A DNA stretch of 64,000 nucleotides from CAUPWF01 sp964367685 (lineage in GTDB: Bacteria; Bacillota; Clostridia; Lachnospirales; Lachnospiraceae), in contig CAYIYM010000007.1 in the NCBI GenBank assembly GCA_964367685.1, forward strand, positions 23,942-87,941, given 5' to 3'. A model generated the notes under the pieces. That model saw nothing but the letters and a program-made list of their open reading frames with translations. It was not told the origin of the DNA and searched no databases. Positions 53,094 to 62,109 of the stretch are shown here, piece after piece. The position numbers and the translations under genes are program-made. Numbering within the stretch: position 1 is the first letter of the stretch; the number at the start of each line of letters is the position of its first letter.

Positions 53094-54740
53094 TTATTCT
53101 GTAATTGTAAATTCATAGTTTTCGAAGTCTGCATCTAATTTTACACACGAACCTTCATATGTCCATGTAATCGTAAGTGTTGCGCCTCCTCCTTCTATAT
53201 TAATCACTGCCTCTTCATGGAATGCCTCATGACTATTTCTTAGATTTAGTAATTCTACTTGCTTTTTAACTACATCTAGTTTGAATCTTTCTTCTATTTC
53301 TTCCATTGATAGATTGGTACGATTGATTTCTTTGTGCCCTGCTGGGCCTGCTAGTTCTACTGCCTTGTGGTCATTTTTTCCAGCGAGTAAATCTAAATAC
53401 CATACTTGTGGTTTTCCAGGCATAAATAATTGCAAGGCTCTAGCAAATAACATTTTCTTATCATCATCACCTAAAGCACTATAATAAGTTGCATTCACTT
53501 GATAATACATATTCTTTTGTCCATGTAAATTCTTCACATATCCACCACGACTCACTACTGTATCAATTAAATTCTGAATTCGCTCATCTGGAATCATCCC
53601 CTTTAAATCCAGCAACGGAATACCATCGTGACACCCCAGCATGTTAACAACTTTCAATTCTTTCTCAAGAATCTCTTTTCCCCATTTTCTTAATGTATCT
53701 CCGTTTTTTCCTTCAATTGCATCAATAATTAGTCCAGGCAAGAAGAAATCATATGTCATATAACCTTTGTCACATAGCACATCATATGTCTTCTCTCCAT
53801 AAGTTGAATGGATTTCCGGCAATAATGTTAATCCGTATTTTCTTGCCAAATCATTTACATCACTTAGTACATTCCATGTATCTGGCTCATTCATAAAATT
53901 CTTAAGTCCTGGTTCCTTAGGTGCATACGCAAATGCATCTAAACGCACAATGCTTGCTCCATAATTTGCCAATGTTTTTAATGTATTTTTGTAGAATTCC
54001 CAAACAAGGGATGATTTAATGTTTAAATCCATTTGTCCAAGATAAGTTCGATTTTCTTCTAAAATAAGTGATACTTGCTCTTTATAGAAAGCCATATCAT
54101 CATACTCCATATTTTTCGGTAAAACACCTTTTTCTAATTGCTCATTTACCAATTTTGTAAGATCTGCTGCCGTACAATATTGAACTTTTAGCTTCTTCAT
54201 AATATCTTGAATATCCAAATTCTTATATTGCACTTCTTGATAGAAAGTGTTCCAATATGGCACTTCTTTTCCATCAGGCATTCTAACCATTAATATCGGT
54301 AAACCAGGTTTTCTAAAAAACATATCTTTGATTAGTTCTTGTCTCGGCTCTATAAATCCATCTCCGTTCATTTCTCCACAATCTTTCCAGAATTCATTCC
54401 AGCGAATAAAGAAATCCAGATATTTTGACTTCTCTCCATTTTGAATAATGTCTTGGAACTCATCTGACAGAACAGATGCATGATTCAAAATAAAATCTAA
54501 TTTCAAATCAATATTTAATTCCTTCAAAGCTTCTATATCTTCTTGCTTTACCATTCTTTCATTTAAATCATAATTAATAACAGAAAAACCTCGATCTAAG
54601 TCTGTATTAAACATACTCGGTAGTATGTAAAATGATTGGAACATTTTCTGAAAATTATGTTTCTCCATTATTTCCACAATCGATGCCATCGTGCCACCCA
54701 TACTATCTGGATACGCATTCAACATTGGTTTAATATTCAT
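53094..54740 (-). CDS. GH13 subfamily 18 phosphorylase, sucrose-phosphorylase-like
   Basis: 548 residues. No signal peptide. GH13 catalytic residues: nucleophile Asp268 (RLDAF), acid/base Glu309 (LPEIH), Asp372 (CHDGIPLLDL). The N-terminal DRGFSVINYDLN and C-terminal PGKPQVWYLDLLAGKND are characteristic of sucrose phosphorylase and its relatives (sucrose 6'-phosphate, glucosylglycerol and glucosylglycerate phosphorylases). Splits a glucoside with phosphate into glucose 1-phosphate. The exact acceptor cannot be set from sequence here; a nearby GH32 fragment and importer suggest sucrose or a related glucoside. Confidence 0.85.
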   Translation of the reverse strand: MNIKPMLNAYPDSMGGTMASIVEIMEKHNFQKMFQSFYILPSMFNTDLDRGFSVINYDLNERMVKQEDIEALKELNIDLKLDFILNHASVLSDEFQDIIQNGEKSKYLDFFIRWNEFWKDCGEMNGDGFIEPRQELIKDMFFRKPGLPILMVRMPDGKEVPYWNTFYQEVQYKNLDIQDIMKKLKVQYCTAADLTKLVNEQLEKGVLPKNMEYDDMAFYKEQVSLILEENRTYLGQMDLNIKSSLVWEFYKNTLKTLANYGASIVRLDAFAYAPKEPGLKNFMNEPDTWNVLSDVNDLARKYGLTLLPEIHSTYGEKTYDVLCDKGYMTYDFFLPGLIIDAIEGKNGDTLRKWGKEILEKELKVVNMLGCHDGIPLLDLKGMIPDERIQNLIDTVVSRGGYVKNLHGQKNMYYQVNATYYSALGDDDKKMLFARALQLFMPGKPQVWYLDLLAGKNDHKAVELAGPAGHKEINRTNLSMEEIEERFKLDVVKKQVELLNLRNSHEAFHEEAVINIEGGGATLTITWTYEGSCVKLDADFENYEFTITE

Positions 54741-54760
54741 AACATTCGTCCTTTCTCGAA

Positions 54761-55699
54761 TTAAAGGTTTAAATATTCGTCATAACTTAATAAATTTCCT
54801 GCCTTTGATACAATAATCTTAGCTTTTTTAGATTGATCCATCAACAATCCCTGCTCAATTCCGAGTACAGTCATAATAAATGGACTATCTACGCCACCAT
54901 CTCGATTACGGCTTCTTCTATGTGCTAAGGTCTCTTCTGGTGTGCTATTTAATAATACAGGAATATCTACACCTTCTAAATTATCATTGTTCCCATGTGT
55001 CCATTCGATTACTAACACCTGAATATCAGAAAACTCTATATCATCATACCACAGTTCTGAATCTGTTCTTCCCATTCTCTTTAACATGATATGCTCTTTT
55101 CCAAGCTTAAAATCGGAAATAATTCCATTCAAAATATCAAACTGAATTTCATTCTTCGTTCCTAAATAAGCTTGAAGTGCTTTTCTTCCACCATTTATAT
55201 ATGACTCATACCATTTATACTCTTTGCAATATTCTTCCGATGCATCTATTCCATCCCTTTGGAGTTTTTGAATAATATCATAATATTCTCTTTTATATAC
55301 TCCATCCGCAATCATTCCTAGAATTCCCGATTCTCTAAATATTTTCAGACGTTCAGCATCATTATATTGAGGAATTCGTTTGGGATAGTTATCACCCGAA
55401 AGTGTATAGCTCTTTAATCCAATTTCACCTAAATAGTAGGATAACAATGTTGCTGTTTCTGATTTTCCAACTCCAGATCCCCCACATACAGAAATAACTA
55501 TTTTCTGATTTGATTTCTCTGCAACTAATTTCATTTCCTTTAGTAACTCTGGAAAAATCAAAGATGCCTTATTAATATGATCTTGTTCTATTTGTATTTT
55601 ATCTCCCGGCATATCACCAAAAGGTAATTGACCTGAAGGTTCTGGTGCTATCCACGATTTAACACGCTCTATTGCATTTAATATCACTGTATTTTTCAT
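54761..55699 (-). CDS. P-loop kinase of uridine kinase/phosphoribulokinase type
   Basis: 312 residues with Walker A GGSGVGKS (73-80) after a ~65-residue N-terminal extension, a DNYP motif (LSGDNYPKR) like the substrate Asp of uridine kinase/PRK, and VLVIEWTHGNND in the Walker B position. Also resembles adenylylsulfate kinase. No nucleotide salvage genes are nearby; position between the GH13 and LacI genes suggests it phosphorylates a sugar, polyol or acceptor from the glucoside. Substrate unknown. RBS AAAGGGAG. Confidence 0.7.
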   Translation of the reverse strand: MKNTVILNAIERVKSWIAPEPSGQLPFGDMPGDKIQIEQDHINKASLIFPELLKEMKLVAEKSNQKIVISVCGGSGVGKSETATLLSYYLGEIGLKSYTLSGDNYPKRIPQYNDAERLKIFRESGILGMIADGVYKREYYDIIQKLQRDGIDASEEYCKEYKWYESYINGGRKALQAYLGTKNEIQFDILNGIISDFKLGKEHIMLKRMGRTDSELWYDDIEFSDIQVLVIEWTHGNNDNLEGVDIPVLLNSTPEETLAHRRSRNRDGGVDSPFIMTVLGIEQGLLMDQSKKAKIIVSKAGNLLSYDEYLNL

Positions 55700-55716
55700 T
55701 TCTTTCTCCCTTTATA

Positions 55717-55732
55717 TGTCAATCGCTTGTCA
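55717..55732. promoter_or_regulatory. LacI-type operator before kinase-GH13 genes
   Basis: TGTCAATCGCTTGTCA is a 16-bp palindrome with central CG and two mismatched pairs, typical of LacI-family sites, directly downstream of the lacI-like gene and 17 bp before the kinase ATG. Confidence 0.7.
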
Positions 55733-55748
55733 TATTGTTTAATTAAAA

Positions 55749-55772
55749 ACTGTAGATGTATGCACCTACAGT
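55749..55772 (-). terminator. Terminator at end of LacI-family gene
   Basis: A 7-bp stem ACTGTAG / CTACAGT with a 10-nt loop, followed by TTTTTAATT on the minus strand. It overlaps the lacI stop codon. Confidence 0.75.
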
Positions 55773-56761
55773 CTTGTTTGTTCTTTCGTCGTCCCCCGTT
55801 TCACAAGAGAAACAGGAAGTAATGTTCTCGTAGCAACAATTTTATTTTTACTTGCACTAACTAGTAATTCAACTGCTGCTTCAGCCATTTCCTTAATTGG
55901 TTGATGAATCGTTGTAATTTCTGGTGTCGTTACCGTTGCAATCAAAACATCATCGAATCCAACAAGTTGAAGGTCATCTGGTATTTTTTTTCCTAATTTT
56001 GTACAGACCTGTATAATCTGCGCAGCAATTAAATCACTACTTGCAAATATTCCATCCACATTTGGATGATTTCTTATTACTTGTTCTATCGTTTCAGCAT
56101 ATTCCAAAGTACTGTATTGATACGGTTGTGTCTCTACTTCAACATGCTTGATTTTATATTTTTCGCAGACTTCTCTAAAACCCTTCCACCTCATGTCTGC
56201 TGGCATTTCCGCATTATGAACACCACTAAAATTTAGCAATTCCTTACAACCACAATCTATCAGGTGCTGGGCTGCCAATCGTCCACCTTGAAAGTTATCA
56301 CATTCTACAGATGCTGTTCCGTTGTCCAGATTTCTCTCTATTGTAATTAATGGAATATTAAAGCTTTCAAACTCATTTACACCAACATTTCCACTACAGA
56401 GAATAATTCCTGCAACACGGTTACTTGTACACATGTCTAAATATATTTTTTCACGTTCTTCTTTTTCTCTTGAATTAAACAGTAATACCTTCAGATTCTT
56501 CCTTGAGGCTATATATTCAATATTGCTAATCAATTCTGCGAAGAAAGGATGCGAAATATGAGGAACGATTACACCGATAGTATTAGTCGTTTTTTTTGAC
56601 AAAGATCTAGCCAATTCATTAGGTTGATAATTTAATTTTTTTATTGCTTTTTCTACATTACTCCTTGCATCAGCACTAATGTAACCACGATTATTCATAA
56701 TTCTTGATACGGTACTAACAGTCAATCCTGCTTCTTTTGCTACATCCTTTAGTGTTACCAT
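55766..56761 (-). CDS. LacI-family transcriptional regulator
   Basis: 331 residues: N-terminal helix-turn-helix VTLKDVAKEAGLTVSTVSRI with hinge NYQPNELARSLSKK, then a periplasmic-binding-like effector domain (TIGVIVPHISHPFF, QLVGFDD). Probably represses this sugar region through the palindrome at 55717-55732 and responds to a sugar. Downstream of the Gfo/Idh gene by 24 bp. Confidence 0.93.
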   Translation of the reverse strand: MVTLKDVAKEAGLTVSTVSRIMNNRGYISADARSNVEKAIKKLNYQPNELARSLSKKTTNTIGVIVPHISHPFFAELISNIEYIASRKNLKVLLFNSREKEEREKIYLDMCTSNRVAGIILCSGNVGVNEFESFNIPLITIERNLDNGTASVECDNFQGGRLAAQHLIDCGCKELLNFSGVHNAEMPADMRWKGFREVCEKYKIKHVEVETQPYQYSTLEYAETIEQVIRNHPNVDGIFASSDLIAAQIIQVCTKLGKKIPDDLQLVGFDDVLIATVTTPEITTIHQPIKEMAEAAVELLVSASKNKIVATRTLLPVSLVKRGTTKEQTRL

Positions 56762-56785
56762 CCTTCGTCCTCATTTCCCAGATTT

Positions 56786-57766
56786 CTATTCAAATGGATA
56801 CGTTATTCCAAATTGTCCTCTTATAATATCTAATACTTCCAGAATTTCTAATGTTTCAGCGTGTGTCATGCTGTCACATTCTAATTGCTGGTTCTCAATT
56901 GCCTTGATACACTCCTCAATCTCATATTCATATCCACTGATTTGTGAATTTCGCTCCACAGTTTCAATAACTTGGTGATTTGTATCATATAAAGTGATAG
57001 ATTCGAAATTATTAATGTTTTCGATTACTGCAAATCCTTTTGTTCCATGAATGATTCCTTTTCGATCACTTAGACAATAAATGCTACTATTTAAAATTGC
57101 TCGCTTTCCATCTTTGTATTTAAATATAATAGTCTCTTCTCCGTCTACACCAGATTCCGTAAGTGTACAATTTGAAACAATTTCTTCAATTTCATTGCCA
57201 AACATACTCAAAGCAAAGCTAATAGGATAGATTGTGATGTCTAATAAAGCACCTCCTGCTAATTCTGGATCTAAAATACGATCTACATGTGCAATATTGT
57301 AACTTAAGTTTGCAGTCAGATTCACTGGTTCTCCAATTAATCCACCAAATACTTTCTCTTTCATTACTTTCATCATCGGCATATATCTTGTCCATACTGC
57401 ATCTGCAACAAGTACATTTTCAGCCTTTGCTAAGGCAAATATTTCTTCTGCTTGTTTTTTATTTACAGTAAATGATTTTTCACATAGAACAGGCTTCTTA
57501 TATTGGATACATAGCTTCATATTATTCGCATGCTCTGAGTGTGGCGTTGCAACATATACCAAGTCAACTTCTTTGTCTGCAACCAATTCTTCATAGTTTC
57601 CATAAGCAACTGAGCAATCGTAATTTTTTGCAAATTCTTTCGCACGCTCTTTGGATCTAGAAGCCACTGCATAACAAGAAACTCCATCCATTTTATTTAT
57701 AGTTTGGGCCATATGTGTAGCAATATTTCCAGCTCCCATAATACCTACTTTATAAATCTTCTTCAT
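56786..57766 (-). CDS. Gfo/Idh/MocA family oxidoreductase
   Basis: 326 residues. NAD(P)-binding Rossmann GIMGAGNIATHMAQ at the start; EKSFTVNKKQAEE with the catalytic-type Lys; C-terminal beta domain. Oxidises or epimerises a sugar or cyclitol. In one run with the dehydrogenase gene upstream (12 bp), so likely same pathway. RBS AAGGAG. Confidence 0.9.
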   Translation of the reverse strand: MKKIYKVGIMGAGNIATHMAQTINKMDGVSCYAVASRSKERAKEFAKNYDCSVAYGNYEELVADKEVDLVYVATPHSEHANNMKLCIQYKKPVLCEKSFTVNKKQAEEIFALAKAENVLVADAVWTRYMPMMKVMKEKVFGGLIGEPVNLTANLSYNIAHVDRILDPELAGGALLDITIYPISFALSMFGNEIEEIVSNCTLTESGVDGEETIIFKYKDGKRAILNSSIYCLSDRKGIIHGTKGFAVIENINNFESITLYDTNHQVIETVERNSQISGYEYEIEECIKAIENQQLECDSMTHAETLEILEVLDIIRGQFGITYPFE

Positions 57767-57778
57767 CCTACACTCCTT

Positions 57779-58726
57779 CTAGAATTTGATATATCCTTTG
57801 ATATAATTTCCTTCCTTCTTATCAAACACATCAAATCCTCTATCAATTTCATTTAATCCAAATTCATGTGTGATTAACGATTTCATATCAATACGTTTAT
57901 TTGCAATCATTTTCAATCCTCGATCGATACTACTCATCATGAAATGATCACGTCTTTCATGCGCATTGATCACACGAATTGCTTTCCAGTTCATTAAACA
58001 CATATCTAAATTTCTAAGCCCTGAATGATGAAACCCAACTACCGACAGTTTCTTATGTAATCCTGTCATTTCTACAGCTAGATTCAAGGCTGGGGCAACA
58101 CCACTTGCTTCTACTACTATATCATATCCACCAGCCATATTCACACCATATTCTAATACTTTTTTATCTATTGGAACATTTTGTGAAAAATAACTATCTG
58201 TTGCACCTAATTTCATTGCTAAATCCAAGCTTTCTTGTCTTACATCAATAGCTGTTATCTTAGAGCTTCCCGATGCTTTTAATAATTGCATAAACCCTAA
58301 ACCCATATAGCCCAATCCTATGATTGCTGATTCATCTCCTATTTCTACGCCTGTTTGACGAATTCCACTGACAAGGCACCCCAATGGCTCTCCCATCGCT
58401 TCGCAATCTTCTAATACTTCTGGTACTTTTGTAACTAATGTATGATGCGCTTTTGCATACTCTGCAAATCCATCACAGATGTAACCCGTTACACGATCAC
58501 CGATAGTTACATTTGTCACGTATCTTCCTTTATCTACAACTATTCCTACGATTTCATGTCCCATATAGGTAAATCCTTCTAAAACACCACTTTTCCATTT
58601 TGGCAATTCAGAAGCGCAAAGTCCACAGATGCTAACCTTAACCAATACTTCAAATTCATCTATTGTTGGAATGTCAACTTCTATAATATTATGTTTGCTT
58701 TCTGCTACTAATTTCGCTGCTTTCAT
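57779..58726 (-). CDS. Medium-chain (zinc) dehydrogenase
   Basis: 315 residues. GroES-like domain with catalytic Cys (ICGLCASELPKW), GHE (YMGHEIVGIVVDKG) and a Rossmann fold (IGLGYMGLGFMQLLKASG). The four structural-zinc Cys loop is missing, as in some sorbitol/threonine dehydrogenase-like members. Probably acts on a polyol or sugar. It follows the GH32 remnant by 1 bp. Confidence 0.9.
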   Translation of the reverse strand: MKAAKLVAESKHNIIEVDIPTIDEFEVLVKVSICGLCASELPKWKSGVLEGFTYMGHEIVGIVVDKGRYVTNVTIGDRVTGYICDGFAEYAKAHHTLVTKVPEVLEDCEAMGEPLGCLVSGIRQTGVEIGDESAIIGLGYMGLGFMQLLKASGSSKITAIDVRQESLDLAMKLGATDSYFSQNVPIDKKVLEYGVNMAGGYDIVVEASGVAPALNLAVEMTGLHKKLSVVGFHHSGLRNLDMCLMNWKAIRVINAHERRDHFMMSSIDRGLKMIANKRIDMKSLITHEFGLNEIDRGFDVFDKKEGNYIKGYIKF

Positions 58727-58727
58727 T

Positions 58728-59315
58728 CTATAACTCCTTATGCTTCAATTCAAATATTTTTGTAGTTATTGTACTTTCCATCTGCTTATCACAAGTGATT
58801 GGTGTTGAAACAACCTGTTCCTGATTTCCAACTACAATGTATTTACACTCTGAAGGAATAAAAATCTCAATCACATCTTGATCCATAAATATAATTGCTT
58901 CAAATGATGCATCTTTTAATTCAAGGTTATGAACTCCAATTTCCATACTCTTCTTTGTTCCGTCAATTTTTAGTTCTGTTCCTGAAAGGTCTAATGTAAG
59001 ACTTCCATCTGCAATCTCACTTATAGAAATGGATATCTCTTTCGCACAATTATTGCGGAGGTGTTCTAATTCAAATGTCCCCATTTTATCTGTGCCGATA
59101 ACACTCTCTTCCATTTCCAATCTATGCTCTTCCATCTTCTTGTATGGCATCAAATATAGTTCATCTTTCTTAGCATTATAATAGATATTGGCCGGAATTG
59201 ACATTATCCCATTATAATTTCCTTTTAATTCTGGCGTTTGAATCCATGCGAGTTTGCTCAAGTGAGATAAAGAAGTAAAAGAAGTGTAAAAAATTTTGCC
59301 GTTCCTATCCGGCAC
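58728..59315 (-). pseudogene. C-terminal remnant of a GH32 glycosidase cut by mobile element
   Basis: The frame encodes the last blade of the beta-propeller (LAWIQTPE, GIMSIPANIYYNAKKDELYL) and the C-terminal beta-sandwich (ASFEAIIFMDQDVIEIFIPS) of a GH32 (sucrose/fructan hydrolase) protein. The catalytic N-terminal ~300 residues (with the expected NDPNG, RDP, EC motifs) are missing. The apparent start, a GTG at 59315, lies in the terminator of the adjacent recombinase gene, so host sequence ends about 59280-59300. A remnant, not a functional enzyme. Confidence 0.8.
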
Positions 59316-59336
59316 TTGCGCATTGTGTCGGATAGG
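59304..59336 (-). terminator. Terminator of serine recombinase gene at element end
   Basis: A 12-bp stem CCTATCCGGCAC / GTGTCGGATAGG (one G-T mismatch), 9-nt loop, then AAATTTTTTAC on the minus strand, 9 bp after the recombinase stop. Confidence 0.82.
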
Positions 59337-59344
59337 TCGGGCGG

Positions 59345-60955
59345 TTATTCGGGCAAGTCCACCTTGCCAACAAAAGAATAATAAATCTCAATGTCCTGTC
59401 TGCGGGTCTTGTTCTCGTCATAGCTGCACTCATGCACAACGATTTTCTCTACAAACTCCCGCAGCAGAGTAGGGGTAAGTTCTTCAAAGCTGGTATGCCG
59501 CCGGACAACATTCATAAACTTTTCTGCGTTCACGGTGGCTTCCTGTGCTTTGGAAAGCTCCGCTTGGATAGCGGCGGCTCTTTCTTTCAGCTCCCGTTGT
59601 TCTGCTTCATAGTCTGCCGACAGCTCTGTGAAACGCTCGTCTGATATGCGCCCGGTCACGCTGTCCTCATACAGCCGCTTGAAGATAGCGGATAACTCGG
59701 CTATGCGTTTCTCGGCGGCTTCCAGTTCCTTTTTCTTGGCGGCGTTCCTGCGCTTGCCCCCGTCCTCGTTCTGCTCAATCAAGAGCTTCATAAACCGGGC
59801 TTCATGCTTTGCCGCATAGCTTGTCACTTTCCGCAGATTGGAGAGTACACCAGCGGTCAAGAGGTCGGTGCGGATAAAGTGCGCCGTACAGTCATGGGTG
59901 CGCTTCTTGTAGTTGCCGCAGATATAACAGTCCTGCTTGCGCTTGTCCGTCTGGTATCGCTGCTGATACATCACGCTGCCGCAGTCCGCACAGAACAGTA
60001 TGCCGGAGAACAAACCCACTTCATCATAGCGGTTTGGGCGTTTGCGCTGTTTGCGAAGCTCCTGCACCCGTTCCCATGTTTGGGTGTCTATGATAGGCTC
60101 GTGGTGGTTCTCGAAAATCACTTGCTTTTCCAGGGGATTTTCTACACTGTGCTTGACTTTGTAAGAAAGTTTTTCTGTCTTGAAATTTACCAGACAGCCT
60201 GTGTATTCCCGGTTTTCAAGGATATGCACTACGGTATTAGTCGCCCACTTGCACTCATAGCCGGGGTGGTAGCGGCGGGTGCTGCCCGTCCTGCGGTATT
60301 CCAGCGTCCCCGGCGTGGGGATTTGCTGCTCTGTGAGCATACGGGCTATCTTAGTCGGACCATTCCCAGCAAGGCAGAGGTTGTATATCTGCTTGACTAC
60401 GGGTGCAGCTTCCTCGTCAATAATAAAATTTTCGTCCTCGTCCATGAGGTAGCCATACACAGGCTTGCTTGTGATGGGCTTGCCACTCATACCTTTTGAG
60501 CGTTTTACTGCTTTGATTTTCTTGCTCGTATCTCTCACCAGCCATTCGTTAAATATATTCCGCAACGGGGCAAAGTCATTGTCGCCCTGTGCGCTGTCCA
60601 CTCCGTCATTGATAGCGATGAAGCGGACACCTTTCTGTGGGAAAATCATTTCTGTGTACATTCCCACTTGCAGGTAGTTTCGCCCTAACCTCGACATATC
60701 CTTTACGATAACTGTCCCGACTTTTCCGGCTTCAATGTCCGCAAGCATGGCTTGAAAACCGGGTCTTTGAAAGTTCGCACCAGAATAACCGTCGTCCGTG
60801 TACCAGCGCAGATTGGAAAAGCCGTTCTGCTTTGCATAGGTTTCAAGGATACGCTTCTGATTGGAAATGGAATTGCTCTCGCCTTGCAGCTCGTCCTCAT
60901 GGGAAAGTCTTGGGTAAAGGGCGGTAATTGGTTGTTGGTTGGTCTGTCTTAACAT
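59345..60955 (-). CDS. Large serine recombinase with DUF4368
   Basis: 536 residues. Resolvase domain with catalytic Ser18 (YPRLSHED), GESNSISNQ and KDMSRLGRNYLQ; recombinase domain (KPVYGYLMDEDE); zinc ribbon (CADCGSVMY, CYICGNY, C); coiled coil and C-terminal DUF4368. Related to TnpX/TndX. Excises and integrates the element. At the element edge next to the cut GH32 gene, as expected. RBS GGAGG. Confidence 0.96.
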   Translation of the reverse strand: MLRQTNQQPITALYPRLSHEDELQGESNSISNQKRILETYAKQNGFSNLRWYTDDGYSGANFQRPGFQAMLADIEAGKVGTVIVKDMSRLGRNYLQVGMYTEMIFPQKGVRFIAINDGVDSAQGDNDFAPLRNIFNEWLVRDTSKKIKAVKRSKGMSGKPITSKPVYGYLMDEDENFIIDEEAAPVVKQIYNLCLAGNGPTKIARMLTEQQIPTPGTLEYRRTGSTRRYHPGYECKWATNTVVHILENREYTGCLVNFKTEKLSYKVKHSVENPLEKQVIFENHHEPIIDTQTWERVQELRKQRKRPNRYDEVGLFSGILFCADCGSVMYQQRYQTDKRKQDCYICGNYKKRTHDCTAHFIRTDLLTAGVLSNLRKVTSYAAKHEARFMKLLIEQNEDGGKRRNAAKKKELEAAEKRIAELSAIFKRLYEDSVTGRISDERFTELSADYEAEQRELKERAAAIQAELSKAQEATVNAEKFMNVVRRHTSFEELTPTLLREFVEKIVVHECSYDENKTRRQDIEIYYSFVGKVDLPE

Positions 60956-61066
60956 AAAATCCTCCGTTTCCGACAGCCAGCCCCACTATTCCGTACCTTG
61001 ATTGTACCACATGGGGCGGCTGTCTGTATAGCGGCAAAAGCGTCAAATCTGCTTCTTTATGGTCGG

Positions 61067-61255
61067 TCAAATCGCCGTTTTTTGTGTAGCAGCTTCCGCT
61101 TCCAGCACTTTCATCATCTTGTCGGCTGCGGTGTCGGTTGCGCCCTGCTTGAAGAAGCCGGAAACGGTAAGGACGGAGTTGCCCATGCGGATTTCCGTTA
61201 CACAGTCCGGGCGGCGGTCTGTTTTGGTGGTGCTTGTCTGTTTCGTTTCTGTCAT
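61067..61255 (-). CDS. tnpW: Transposon-encoded protein TnpW
   Basis: 62 residues from the ATG at 61255 (GGAG 5 nt upstream), overlapping the end of the DnaC-like gene by 4 bp; the longer frame upstream lies in that gene. RRPDCVTEIRMGNSVLTVSG and FFKQGATDTAADKMMKVLEA match TnpW of Tn4451-like elements. Role unknown. Confidence 0.85.
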   Translation of the reverse strand: MTETKQTSTTKTDRRPDCVTEIRMGNSVLTVSGFFKQGATDTAADKMMKVLEAEAATQKTAI

Positions 61256-62109
61256 AGGCTCTCCTTTCGCTGCTTCATCAGCTGCTTTAAGCGTTCCAGC
61301 TTTTCCTGTGCGGTTTCCTTTCGGAAGTTGCTGCCCGTGAAGCGGACAGGGGCGCACATGGAAGTCAGCCTGTCATAGATACGGGCGTGGGGTGTGTCCT
61401 GCGGGTGCTGCAATTCCTCCAGCGTGAGGTTGGTCGTGGCGATCAGCGGCTTGCCGCTTCGGTAACGGCTGTCAATCACGCTGTAAACCTGTTCCAGCCC
61501 GTATTCTGTCCCTCGCTCCATACCGAAATCATCAAGTATCAGCAGGGGGTAGCTGCAAAGGCGGGAAATATATTCGTTCCTGCCCTCAAAGCTGGCAGCA
61601 AGGTCATTGAGTATCGTTGCAAAGTTTGTCATGCGAACGGCAACCTCTTTTTCCATAAGGGCGTTGGCGATACAGGCGGCAAGGTAGCTTTTTCCTGTCC
61701 CCACGCCTCCCCAAAACAGGTAGCCGATATTTTCAGCCTGCATGGTTTCCCAGCTCTCCACATAAAAGCGGGCGGTTTCGGTCTGTGGGTTTCTGCCGTT
61801 GTCATGCTCAAATGTCCAGTTCCGCATAGCGGGGTCGGCAAAGCCCCGGCGTTTCAAGTCCTCCACTGTTTCAAGGTGCTTCTGTCGGCTTTCGGCGGCT
61901 TGCTGCTTTTCACGGGCTGCCCGCTGGCAGTCGCAGTCTGTTGGGTGTCGGTCATGCCCTAACCATTGGGCGGTTTCTTTTGAAAAGTAGGCTTCTTTGG
62001 GCGTATGGCACTTGCCGCAGTATAAAAGCCCGTCCTCGCCTGTGTAGTCCTCCGCTTCGGCGGTAGTGGTTGTAATATCCGTAATCATAGCTTCAATCTC
62101 GTTTTTCAT
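61252..62109 (-). CDS. DnaC/IstB-like ATP-binding replication protein
   Basis: 285 residues. A Cys-rich N-terminus (YCGKCHTPKEA, DCDCQR) that may bind zinc, then an AAA+ domain: Walker A GGVGTGKS (134-141), Walker B LLILDDFGMER, sensor TTNLTLEEL. Loads the host helicase on the element or phage-type origin with the replisome organizer encoded just upstream (4-bp overlap). Confidence 0.93.
   Translation of the reverse strand: MKNEIEAMITDITTTTAEAEDYTGEDGLLYCGKCHTPKEAYFSKETAQWLGHDRHPTDCDCQRAAREKQQAAESRQKHLETVEDLKRRGFADPAMRNWTFEHDNGRNPQTETARFYVESWETMQAENIGYLFWGGVGTGKSYLAACIANALMEKEVAVRMTNFATILNDLAASFEGRNEYISRLCSYPLLILDDFGMERGTEYGLEQVYSVIDSRYRSGKPLIATTNLTLEELQHPQDTPHARIYDRLTSMCAPVRFTGSNFRKETAQEKLERLKQLMKQRKESL

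Noticed and set aside
59282..59315. Treating the GH32 fragment as an intact small gene starting at 59315
   Set aside because: The GTG lies inside the recombinase terminator hairpin and the first ~15 residues do not fit the family, so the start is an artefact of the insertion.
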